The notes under the pieces were generated by a model. The model did not search any database, was not told the DNA's origin, and was given only the letters and a program-made list of their open reading frames with translations. A DNA stretch of 64,000 nucleotides from Enchytraeus crypticus (lineage: Eukaryota; Annelida; Clitellata; Enchytraeida; Enchytraeidae): the NCBI GenBank assembly GCA_905160935.1, contig CAJHZI010000447.1, positions 1,801,001 through 1,865,000 of the forward strand. Reading direction: 5' to 3'. Of this stretch, positions 47,260 through 56,842 are shown one piece after another; the first letter of the stretch is position 1; each line of letters opens with the position of its first letter. A program made the translations under genes and the position numbers.

Positions 47260-47300
47260 AGCAGCTTTGACGTCACTGATGATGTCATCAGTGACCTCGC
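47260..47300. promoter_or_regulatory. palindromic CRE pair
   Basis: A perfect CRE TGACGTCA at 47268-47275 and a near match TGATGTCA at 47280-47287 lie within an inverted repeat GTCACTGATGA / TCATCAGTGAC (47272-47282, 47285-47295). CREB/ATF-type bZIP factors bind such sites. Activity is inferred. Confidence 0.45.
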
Positions 47301-47529
47301 TTGATGCTGATGAAGTATTGATTCTTATTGAAATGAAGTCACTGCCAAGCCATTCACAGCAGTCTTGTAGCGAATCATACGAAAAGTGTATATTTAGGCA
47401 AAATTAGCAATATTTTCAAAATATTTGGAACTTTTCTAGATGGAGAAATTTAACTTCTGACCGCAAAATTTCGATTGTGTAGACCGAAAAATAAGTAGTT
47501 TTCTGATATCAAAACTGACCAACTCTACA

Positions 47530-47790
47530 GCGGGCGGAAAATGGAATCCACTAGATGGCGGGGATCGGTGTGACGGAGGGGTGAGTTTATTGCTACTATA
47601 TATCATGGGCCGCCGGACAGGCTTTGAAATTAAACCAGCTATCTGTGATGCAGAACTGGCGGTTAATTTTGAGCTGAGAAGTGTCGTTGAGCGTCTGTCT
47701 TGTTGTTGATATGAGAATTCTGTCACAGTGCGAGACCCCGCCCTCTTGTCTCCGCCCACTCTGTGACGTCATGCACGGGATTTGATAACG
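47530..47790. promoter_or_regulatory. GC-box, YY1-like and CRE cluster
   Basis: AGATGGCGGG at 47553 resembles the YY1 motif. CCCCGCCC (about 47739) and CCGCCCA (about 47754) are GC-box-like. A third perfect TGACGTCA lies at 47764-47771. This 260-bp piece is clearly richer in G+C and CpG than the rest of the intron. I infer an intronic promoter or enhancer of mam, or of an unseen transcript on either strand. Confidence 0.45.
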
Positions 47791-47885
47791 GGTTCGAGTT
47801 CATGTGGGAGCAGATATGATAGTATGCTTGTGGTAACGAACTTAGATGAACTGTAGCTTAAGACATTTCGTGAATAATATTTACC

Positions 47886-47980
47886 GACTACCGACATCGC
47901 CACTGGCTCCAGCCAGTGGCGATGTCGGTAAGATACTCGACCGCGGATCAGTATGTGCGTGGTTCAAATCCTGGGCTCAT
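47886..47980 (+). repeat. SINE family A head with perfect palindrome
   Basis: ACCGACATCGCCACTGGCTC and its exact reverse complement meet head to head near 47907 to give a 40-bp palindrome. The unit then continues with AAGATACTCGACCGCGGATC and GTGGTTCAAATCCTGGGC and stops, so the SINE core is absent. Confidence 0.9.
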
Positions 47981-48879
47981 TAGTTTTTTATTAAAGTTTT
48001 TGAGTATTCTTGAGAATTTCTAGTAATAATTCTTCGCTTTGCCGCAGGGCATGGTAGCTGAAGTTTCATGAACGATCAAGCTGTAGAAGAAATAGCACAT
48101 GGCTACCATCAGTGTAACTACTAGATATCTGTCAGTCTTGATGTGACGACCAGTTTTTCAACCAAGAAACCTAAGTCATGAAGTTGATAGTTTATGATTT
48201 CTAGTTCCTAGCTGTAAATCTCCTCATAGTTATATTAGTCATCTTTAAGGAACACATTCAGTTGTTGGTTGAGCTTTGCTCTTTTTACCTGTTTCGAACA
48301 TGATTTTTTTACATTCATATGGAGTTGACGATTTTGATCAGTTGAAAATTATAATTATTTAGTAAATACTAATTTAAATGCACTTTAAAATGTTTTTTAA
48401 TTTCTGATATGCTGCACACAATTATATAAAGTTGTCGTCAGTGACTCAGATATTTTCAACTGACCGTAGAAGAGGTATTGCCCAATGCATGTATGATGCA
48501 ATGCTGCTAACTGCACTTCATCTTCTCTCTCTCACTCTTTCTCTCTTTCTCACACACACACCCACACACACAGAATTCCTTTCTCTGCTTCTCATTTAAT
48601 CTCTGCATTGTTTGTTATCGAAAATCTTTATATAAACGATTGTGTTAGAATTCAAATCATCTCAACATTTCTTTTGTCTGGATTCTTCTACTTCTTTTCC
48701 CTTGTATTATCTGAATTTCTCACTAAATTCTTTCAACCAGCTTTTCTTTATGTTTAGTTACTACATTTTGTCACATACAAATATATGCTGCAAATAAGTG
48801 CTATTGAAATTGTATGGAAGTAGTGATGATTGAAATCATTGTTATTATGATTTAAAGATACACATGTATGACATATGCT

Positions 48880-48881
48880 AG

Positions 48882-48959
<78 letters not shown>

Positions 48960-49025
48960 GTACGTACGTACGTACGTACGTACGTACGTATATGTATGTA
49001 TAGTATGTATGCATGTATGTATGAA
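48880..49025. repeat. TA tract and TACG tetranucleotide array
   Basis: TA dinucleotides at 48880-48954 pass into about ten TACG units (48956-48992) and then TATG-type units. The tyrosine/isoleucine-rich minus-strand frame across this is an artefact. Confidence 0.95.
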
Positions 49026-50744
49026 TCGATGGCAGATATGAGAGATGGTCGTATGTAAACCTGCAGGAATATTGTTTCATTTGATATTGTTTGTGAAGCT
49101 GGTAATAGCTATAATTAAGCACATAATTTAATAGCAACAGCTGTAATAATAATATAAAAGTAATGAGAATAATAGTACTAATAATAGTGATAATAATAAT
49201 AATAATATGATGCCCATGTATGGAGGTAAAATAGAAAATACTACAATAATAAAAATAAAAATTGTATGTCCGTTTCAATATCCAGGGATGATGTCTTTGG
49301 CATGTCGTTGGTGATGATTTTATGATTAATTCCGTATTATATTATGTGTAGATGGCTAGCAACAGAACTGTGGTATAGGTATAGTCACTATAGTGTAGGA
49401 AATGTAGCAGCGCTGTGAAGACGTGACAGTTTCTGGTCTTTGGAGAGAGAGAGAGAGAGAGAGAATGAGAAAGAGAGAGAGAGAGATACTAGTGGTCAGT
49501 TATCGGTCAGCTGGCTGGCTCCTCTCGGGGCCTCTGCCACTCCCTACTCTCTTTTAGACGCCCCCTGCTGACTCTTTCTTGCCAATTCCTTCAGTCTCCT
49601 CACCTAGGCGCTCTCTTCATTTCTCTTGCGGGGGGGGGGTCTGAAGTAGATTCAGTTCACTCTCTCTGAGCAGACCTTTGCAAGTACAGGAAACTTGGCC
49701 AATACATTGACAGCGTTGTGAGATAATATCAAACTAAACATCGATGTTGTTGTGGATGAAGCAGGTTTTAGATAACGTTGACATTTGAGTTTAGGGTTAG
49801 AGTCTGATCAAAGCGTGGCTCTCAGTATAGTCGTATTTGTTTATTCTTTGCTGAACATGTTTGTTTGTTAAGCACTTTCAATTACTAAGCAATTTTTTGT
49901 TATTGATGTGTTTCGATATTGTTATTTAAGTGAATTTATTTGTATTTATTTATTTTTCTGGAACATTGTTGTGTGATTGTTACTCAAGTGTGCCCTCCTA
50001 TAAAGAGATTTTATTGAATTTACGTACCTTTTGAATGTCTCGATAGATTCCTGTGTAGAGTGACAAGTAAAGCCATGAATTTCTCTGCTGCGTCACATTT
50101 CCACTTATCACCTCAGGCTTTGAGATTGGGAAGTAATTGTTATTTAGCTTATGATTACTATTGAACTCTTTCTGTAAAGTATTCTCGAAGACCGAGTTCG
50201 GCCATGACACTGCTATGTAAGTTTTCGTAGTTAATAATAATAATAATAATAAAGTGAGACAGAAAGAAGGCTGATAACTTACCCTCTCTCCTCTCATTGT
50301 AGAGCAGTAACGACTGCGGCCTCGTGTTGCCACCGGCTCTCCCTAAGCCGCTCTTATTCTCACCCCTGCCCCCTTCTATTCCATGGCTCCCCCATCCTCT
50401 CAGCGTCTCGTACCCTCACTCTCCACTCCTTTCATTGTCTCAACATCCGCCCTCTCTTTTTCTTTATCCGTGCTCTTTCCTTCATGATTGTCTTCTGCTT
50501 CCATATTAATATTGCTACTCTGTATAAGATATCTTGTAAAGCCCTGCTACACCGTGCTAGAAATATCTGTCTGGGCCTCTATTAAACGAATAATTTTGTT
50601 CATTTAGTATAACATAACGGCACACTGGGTCAGGAAGCACTGATGCTTGTTTTAAGGCCCATTTCAGTATGTAAGCTTTTTCTTGTTTTAACTTTCGAAG
50701 GTCTGGAGGTATTCAGGGTTTCTTGTTCTATGAAAGGGTAAAAA

Positions 50745-50862
50745 GGATAAAACCAAGTTTAACGTCAGTTTCTTATATTGAAAGCATATCAGTGACGGCT
50801 TATTACTAGATGTACTAGATCGAACCCTGCATCTACTGATCCGCTGTTGGAAAACTTAGGGA
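50745..50862 (-). repeat. SINE family A, diverged
   Basis: Minus strand: GATCAGTAGATGCAGGGTTC, CGTCACTGATATGC, GAAACTGACGTTAAAC. The A-box end is not clear. Confidence 0.75.
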
Positions 50863-50879
50863 TATGGTAGCGGTTCAAC

Positions 50880-51362
50880 TTGTACAGTAGCATTTAGTTA
50901 GATATGCTATTTGTTCAGCATGTGGCATTTAGTTAGATTTGCTATTGTTTTAGCATGTGCTATATAGTTAGATATGCTATTGGTTAGCATGTAGCGTATA
51001 TTTGGATATGCTATTGGTTAGCATGCAGCATATAGTTAGATATGCTATTGGTTTAGCGTATAGTATATAGTTAGATATGCTATTGGTTCAGCATGTGGCA
51101 TATATGCTGTTGGTTAGCATGTAGCATATTGTTAGATATGCCATTGGTTCAGGATGTAGCATATAGTTAGATATGCTATTGGTTAGCATGCAGCGTACAG
51201 TTAGATATTCTATTGGTTATCATGTGCATAATTATAGTTATTTATGCTATTGGTTCAGCATATAGCATATAGTTAGTTATGCTATTGGTTCAGCATATAG
51301 CATATAGTTAGTTATGCTATTGGTTCAGCATATAGCATATAGTTAGTTATGCTATCGGTTCT
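50880..51362. repeat. 35-bp minisatellite before mam exon 2
   Basis: About 14 copies of a 31-35-bp unit containing CATATAGTTAGATATGCTAT and TGGTTCAGCAT. The last three copies are almost identical, while earlier ones are more diverged. It ends at the partial family B head at 51362-51410, about 470 bp before exon 2. Confidence 0.9.
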
Positions 51363-51827
51363 GTTTGGATCTTAGTGCTTTGTCGCCTTTTAGTAGTGTA
51401 GTCATATTTAACTTAAAAGTCCAAAACTTTGCAGAACTTTATTTTGCAGATGGAAAGTTCTGAAATTCGGATAGTAAATAGCTCAGACCAATGGTCTTTT
51501 TAACTCTATTTTGCCGTTGTTACTATGCAGTCACAAAGTCATGATACTCGTCAATCTGATATTCCTCAGATTGACGAGATACGACATTAAATTAAATATT
51601 GATCGCATCAATAGAAAAAATATCCGGTAATTAATGAGATTTGCAACAGTATTGGTTAAGAGTGAATGCTGACATGATTGACTCTTTGATTAATTGTTTG
51701 AAGGATTGATTTATAGGCTTATAAGAAAATTGATTGAGTAATTTATTGGCTTGGATACCACTTAAATGATTGACTACTATTTGGATTGATCGAGCGGTTT
51801 ATGAATTGATTGATTGATTGATTGTAG

Positions 51828-53879
51828 AAGTTAAAGAGAAAAGCAGCGAATGATATATCTACGGTACCTCACAAGGCGCCAGCACCACAGCGGCAGCAGC
51901 AGCAGCAAGCTGTCAACATTGGGGGCTCAGCCACTCAGACCTTCAGCTTTCCCTCTAATCAAACCTCCCAGCAGCAGCCGAAATTATGCGGCATGGGGCA
52001 ATCAAAGTCAAATGACAGTTCAAACTGTGAACCTAAGCAACAGCAACAACAACAGTTCTGCAACAACGTTTCTCTAAACATCAATCTAAATGCTAACTTG
52101 AATCGCAACCCGAGCGAGATAAAGTTGACGTTCAGCTCGACGGTAAACACGAGCCACGGAGCCGCTGGCAGTGCTACTCCCGGGGACTCGTCTGATCTGA
52201 AGAAAGAGCCATGTGACGAGTACACTCAGGGTTCTGTACCTCCTCAGTGCGGCGGTGTGGACCCTGCTTCCACTGACTGCATCCCCGACTCTGTCGTGTT
52301 TGATGACATCACGGACGAATTTTCAGACTTCTTGAACAAGATCGACGACGACGGAGAGTTTCCGCCGGAGTTTCTGCAGGACTTGAGTCAGGGTGAGATG
52401 GACGGAGGTACGAGTGTAAGCTACGCGTCCTCATCCTCTAGCGCTGCTACAAGCGTGGACAACAAGGGCTCGATAGACATGTTGAGCAGCATGTCCCAGA
52501 GTATGAGCATGTCTATGGGAAAACCCAGCACTGTTGGAGAGGTCATGACCTCTGCTAGTTCCTACCACAGCTACCCCGGCACCGAGGTCACGGGTATGTC
52601 TGCCACAGCGGGAGGTCTCAGCACCCGACCTCTTTCTCATTTCAACAAATCCCCGGCCATGCCGGCGGGTGGGGTGGGAGATATAGGTTCAGCGGGGGTA
52701 CCTCCCCAGGGTTTGTTGGGGGGTGGGGACACGGGTCCTGCGGCTGAGACCCTCAAGCTGATCGCCGCTCAGACAGCGGCCAGAGCTCGCAGTCAGGAGG
52801 GCATGTATGGTGGGGTGGCCGGGGGCTCGACTGGTCTACCGGACACTGGCGGGTATGGATACTCCAGTCCTGGTTGCTACCCTGCTGGTGCCGGATATCT
52901 AGGAATGCCTGAGAGATCCGGGACTGTACAGCATCATCCTGCCAATGGCATGAGGATGCCTGTGGACCCCACTCGTATGTCTGCTGGGTACAGACCCCCG
53001 CACATGGGTGCCGGGAGGTCTTACACCCAGCAGATGGGTGGTGGAAGTGTGAGTGGAGGCGCTGGAGTGATGGATGAGAGGATGATGTACAGCGCCTCGC
53101 AGTCACAGCAGATGAGGATGCAGATGATGGACGGAGGCATGCAGCAGAGGGTGAGGATGATGCAGTCACAGCAGATAGCCATGCAGGCAGGCGGTAGAGC
53201 AGCTGGGCAGTCGTTCAGCATGTCACAGCAGCAGTCGTTCAGTATGACAGCAGCTGCTCGTCAGCAGCAGCATGAGATGATGGCAGCAGCTGGAGGTATG
53301 GCTGCCCCGTCCGCTGCTGCTGATAAGTCCATGTACCCCGTTGCAGGAGTGCCTGGAGATAAATCTTTGTACCCAAGTGGAATGCCTGGAGATAAGTCCA
53401 TGTACCCAGGAGGTGTTGTACCTGGAGATAAGTCTATGTACCCTGGAGGAATGTCTGGAGATAAGTCTATGTACCCAGGGGGTGTTGTACCTGGAGATAA
53501 GTCTATGTACCCAGGAGGTGTTGTACCTGGAGATAAGTCTATGTACCCTGGAGGTGTTGTACCTGGGGAAAAGTCTATGTACCCAGGTGGAATGCCTGGG
53601 GATAAGTCTATGTACCCAGTAGGTTTACCTGGAGACTCTCAGATGGTTTACCCTGCTGGTGGTGGTGTATATCCGAGCAGAACCAATCCTCCTGACTATG
53701 CTACAGCGAGGTTTGGAATGAGTGGGGAGATGATGTCTGGGAGGGGTATGAGAATGTGTGGAGGTGGGGGCATGATGATGGGACAGGGTGATATGATGGT
53801 CTACCCACCCAATGATAAATCTGATAAGATGGGTGGTGCCATGATGATGATGGGACAGAGTATGGCCGGCAAGCAGCAG
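51828..53879 (+). CDS. mam: Mastermind exon 2, co-activator region
   Basis: It encodes residues 128-811 of the predicted protein (684 codons). The acceptor is ATTGATTGATTGTAG and the donor is AAGCAGCAG/GTAGTG; both are phase 0 and in frame with exons 1 and 3. It starts with the basic KLKRKAAND, then short glutamine runs (residues ~147-152 and ~198-203). An acidic/hydrophobic patch follows at about 282-314 (VVFDDITDEFSDFLNKIDDD, EFPPEFLQDL), as expected for a transactivation or p300-contact segment. Next comes Met/Ser/Gly/Gln-rich low-complexity sequence. At residues 626 to about 730 a unit of 11-12 residues (DKSMYPGGVVPG) repeats nine times. Low complexity rich in Gln, Gly and Met is normal for MAML proteins; the DKSMYP array is not known to me from other family members. 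Reading past the donor adds two Val and stops. Confidence 0.85.
53322..53640 (+). repeat. mam: 33/36-bp coding tandem repeat (DKSMYPGG array)
   Basis: Nine full copies of GATAAGTCTATGTACCC plus a variable GGAGGTGTTGTACCTGGA-like part, with a tenth degenerate copy. Units of 33 and 36 bp alternate, which keeps the frame. Neighbouring copies are nearly identical at silent positions, a sign of recent expansion. Confidence 0.95.
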
Positions 53880-54117
53880 GTAGTGTAGTTGTGTAAATAT
53901 CTTATTTAATATATCAGTCTAGTAACAATTGTTCTTGCTACAGTTGTTACAGTTGTATCAATTGTAACAGTTTATCAACGTTTTACTAAGCACTACTAAG
54001 TACAATATGCCATTCTAACGCTGAATTAAACATATTAGTTATAAATAATGAAGGTTTAGCGTTTATTTTGTTATACGAGACTGCCAGTGACGACGTCTAA
54101 ACAGGTAAATGTTGTTT

Positions 54118-54900
54118 ACCATTCTTTCTCTCTCTCTCTTTTTTAGTGTACCACCACTTGCAGGTCCATGGCTACGTGCCTGTAACTTCTCCACTCTTAA
54201 TTGTCTGCCGCTTTCTTCTTCATGTCCACATATATGCGTTTCTTTAATTCATCAAACATATCTAATCTCGGTCTGCCTCCGCTTCTCTTTTTTCTTCTAT
54301 GACCACTTTTAGTAAACTTTTCCCCCCTCAGAACGTGTCCTTTTCAGCTCCTCTTCCTATTTCTTAAAGCATTTATCAACTGTCAACCTGTACGAGTGTA
54401 CTCGAGGATTTCTTCATGAGAATTTTTTTGTGTCCTGCCAATCTTTTCCATTCTTCTCCATATCCATATTTCCAACGCCTCAAGCTTCCTGATCTCCTCA
54501 TTTCCTATGGTCCATGTTTCATATCCATATTATAGTAGTTTAGTTCATAACAACGTTTCACTAATTGTATCCTTGTGTCTTGCTTTACACTTTTGTTAAA
54601 AGCTATTTCCTGTTACGGAAGGCCTTTTTTACTTGTGCATTAGTGCTACATATTTTGGTCTGACATTTTCCTTCATCTGTTATAGTGTGTAATACTTATA
54701 CTTCTTATTTGTTCCGGTGTCGTACCACTTATTGCGATATTGACTTATCTCTGTTGTTGGACACACCACTTTTTTGTCATTTAGATGTTAATCTCAGTGC
54801 CATAGTTTTCACGTTATCCTTTATCTTTGTCAGTCCAATCTCGCTTCCTGCCACCATTCCTTGATCATCTGCAAAGAACATGTTGTTTATAGGCGATTTA
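54118..54900 (-). pseudogene. decayed LINE reverse-transcriptase fragment in mam intron 2
   Basis: Minus strand: YGYETWTIGNEEIRKLEALE, IWIWRRMEKIGRTQKNS, HEEILEY, then QLINALRNRKRS and GHVLRG; further in, a degraded GRPRL...DEL region and the tail CCATGGACCTGCAAGTGG, TGGTACACT. It is the longest copy of this LINE in the window, with stops and shifts throughout. It is opposite to mam in orientation. Confidence 0.75.
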
Positions 54901-55039
54901 AAATGCTTGGGTACAAGCGTATTTACGTACGTTGTACGTTATAATCAAATTGATGAATTGAAATTGAATAAAATAATTGCTATTTTTTTAGGTAAGATTT
55001 ATTGAATTTCTATCCTATTCATTTATTGTCTCCTTGTTG

Positions 55040-55290
55040 TGTTCGCGTTGTTTGAAGAAAAGACCAACCGGTGACTGCACGTATCTTAGAAGACGACTAA
55101 AGCACTAAGATCCTAACTAGCGTCAGAAAGGACCTTCGGTTGGTGAGCGCCTATGCTCCAGAAGTTACTACAAAATTTTATAAAACGAATAGAAGAGAGT
55201 ATGGGGATTGACTGATGATATGGTATATTCGTATCCCGGCTTTAGTTTCCTTGGTTTAAAGAGAAAATGATGATAATGATGATGATGATG
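55040..55290 (+). repeat. dispersed repeat family B, plus strand, in mam intron 2
   Basis: AAGACCAACCGGTGACTGCA, the core mutated to ATCTTAGAAGACGACTAAAG, GGTTGGTGAGCGCCTATGC, TACAAAATTTTATAAAACG, GGGGATTGACTGATGATATG, ending in ATGATGATG triplets. It ends about 35 bp before exon 3. Confidence 0.8.
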
Positions 55291-55322
55291 ACTGATTGAT
55301 TGATTTAATTGATTGATTGTAG

Positions 55323-56078
55323 ATGGCTATGACAGGCCGGCAATCTATGATGCTGCATAGGATGAACTCTACCCCTGGTGCCTACATGCACCCACACATG
55401 ATGAACGGGGCTAGCGGTGGCGGCTTAATGGGGTCAGGTATGGCAGCTGGAGGTGCCCATTTCAGTCAGATGACGTCAGGTGGTGCTAGGATGATGAGAT
55501 CAGAATGGTCTGCTGGTAAGATGGCAGAGCTACAGCAGCAGCGTGTGGCTAGTGGGGGTATGATGGGGTGGGGATATGATCAGAGCAGTGGGGGAGCAGG
55601 TAGGAGCTGGAGCTACAGCGACCCCTCCTATAACTCCTCCAGCCTGCCTCTTGCCGGTCCTACCGGAGCAGCGGGTTCTTCCAGCGTCCAGTGTGCCGTG
55701 TCTGGTCGCGGCTCAGCTCCGGGAGCCGTCGAGCCTCAGCTGGGTCAGCGGCAGTACGCCACCATGCACTACGCTGCTCAGTCGTCTGCTGGTGCAACGT
55801 CCTCACATCTACAACAACAGCATCAACAACAACTACAGCAGCAGCAACAACAACAACAACTACAACAACAACAGCAGCAACTACAGCAGCAACAACAACT
55901 CCTAGGCAGCAGCAGTCAGGCTAATAATAATCCTGAGTTCATTCAGACAGACTTCACTGGTGGAATGCCTGGAGGTCTGGCCGGCTCTTCTTCCACTTTC
56001 TTTGATCCTGCGACTTCGTCGTCTCAGCAGCCAAACAGCAATGTTGATCTTAGTTTTATAGACGACATCATACACTAA
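55323..56078 (+). CDS. mam: Mastermind exon 3, C-terminal region
   Basis: The last coding exon: 251 codons (residues 812-1062) and a TAA at 56076-56078. The acceptor GATTGATTGTAG is in phase 0, so the first codon happens to be ATG; it follows KQQ of exon 2 and need not be a start. The exon is Met/Gly/Ser-rich (MAMTGRQSMMLHRMN, MHPHMMNGASGGG). It has a long glutamine-rich tract (55806-55900, QQQ and LQQ runs mixed CAA/CAG) and ends acidic and hydrophobic: NSNVDLSFIDDIIH. In MAML proteins the C-terminal part is a second activation region; this role is inferred. Shadow frames over the glutamine tract read as Asn/Thr runs and are not genes. Confidence 0.85.
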   Translation: MAMTGRQSMMLHRMNSTPGAYMHPHMMNGASGGGLMGSGMAAGGAHFSQMTSGGARMMRSEWSAGKMAELQQQRVASGGMMGWGYDQSSGGAGRSWSYSDPSYNSSSLPLAGPTGAAGSSSVQCAVSGRGSAPGAVEPQLGQRQYATMHYAAQSSAGATSSHLQQQHQQQLQQQQQQQQLQQQQQQLQQQQQLLGSSSQANNNPEFIQTDFTGGMPGGLAGSSSTFFDPATSSSQQPNSNVDLSFIDDIIH

Positions 56079-56203
56079 CTGTCTTCTTCGTCTGACTGTG
56101 TCCCTACTGCTTGTTGTTACTCGTGTGGATACACACGTACTGAGCCAGAATGTATCCAGAGCTGTTAGCTTATATTTTTATTTACTTTAGCATCTTTAAG
56201 ATG

Positions 56204-56209
56204 AATAAA
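56204..56209 (+). terminator. mam: poly(A) signal for mam
   Basis: AATAAA in GATGAATAAAGATCTTGTTG, followed by T/G-rich sequence. Confidence 0.5.
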
Positions 56210-56489
56210 GATCTTGTTGAATTAGTATGAAGTTAAGTATCTAGAGGTTTATGTATTGTATGATAAAAGTTCTGCATAATTTCATTTAAGGTTGTATCTT
56301 GTATGTTGTATGGGTTTATTAAAGTGAATAACTTTATACTAAATTATATACAATGCAAGCAGAGCTGATTGTTAGCATATCTAGGCAAAGCTGGCCTGTC
56401 TTAGGTATTGTGGTGTAGACTTGCTTATTTTTAAGAACATAAATGCTCTTTGTTGTGCTGAAGTGCTTAGGACTCGATTCGTAGGACTG

Positions 56490-56646
56490 GTGTGTGTGTA
56501 ATGTGTTGTTTGGTATGTGGTTAATGTACATGAAGTTTGATTTGATTTGTGGGTAAACGTGTATATAATGTGTGTGTAATGTGTTGTTTGGTATGTGGTT
56601 AATGTACATGAAGTTTGATTTGATTTGTGGGTAAACGTGTATATGT
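56490..56646. repeat. exact 78-bp tandem duplication
   Basis: TGTGTGTAATGTGTTGTTTG through TTGTGGGTAAACGTGTATAT occurs twice in a row with no differences seen, so it is recent. Confidence 0.95.
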
Positions 56647-56717
56647 AATAGTGGATTGGGTGTGTGTTACTAGTGTGGTAGTAGTGTGTGCTTGTATGTG
56701 CTGAGCTTGTGTCATGT

Positions 56718-56842
56718 TAGCAAGTTATTCAACAGCAGATCAGTAGGTGCGTGGTTCAAATTCTGTGCTATCTCAGTCATTGATATGCTATCTAGCAGAA
56801 AACTGACTTTGAAGTTGGCTTTGGTTTTAGCTTTTAACGTAT
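56718..56842 (+). repeat. SINE family A in mam 3' region
   Basis: ACAGCAGATCAGTAGGTGCG, a B-box GGTTCAAATTC, CAGTCATTGATATGC, GAAAACTGACTTTGAAG and a TTAGCTTTTA end. Same strand as mam. Confidence 0.8.

Larger units (their letters stand above)
36635..51827 (+). other. mam: mam intron 1 (15.2 kb)
   Basis: It runs from the donor GTAAGT at 36635 to the acceptor GATTGATTGTAG ending at 51827. Contents include a diverged SINE core (37690-37765), a G run (38236-38249), a TA tract (39229-39281), a CT tract (39755-39810), a family C relative (41380-41640), a 28-bp satellite (41890-42650), SINE family E (44073-44335), a candidate cassette exon (46145-46336), CRE-type sites (47268-47771), a SINE palindrome (47886), TA/ACGT tracts (48880-49000), a GA tract (49441-49487) and a 35-bp array (50880-51360). 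The remainder is plain AT-rich DNA with no recognisable exon. First introns of this length are common in MAML genes. Confidence 0.75.
53880..55322 (+). other. mam: mam intron 2
   Basis: It starts at GTAGTG and ends at TAATTGATTGATTGTAG. Almost the whole intron is repeats: a minus-strand LINE fragment and a plus-strand family B copy whose ATG-triplet tail runs into the acceptor. Confidence 0.8.

Noticed and set aside
48754-49278. 174-codon minus-strand frame
   Set aside because: Ile/Tyr/Thr runs come from TA, TACG and AAT repeats; no domain.
52431-53221. Minus-strand frames opposite mam exon 2
   Set aside because: Antisense shadows of a GC-richer coding exon with no family likeness.
55576-55924. 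Asn/Thr-rich frames inside mam exon 3
   Set aside because: These are shadow frames of the CAA/CAG glutamine tract; the mam frame joins exons 2 and 3 in phase 0.
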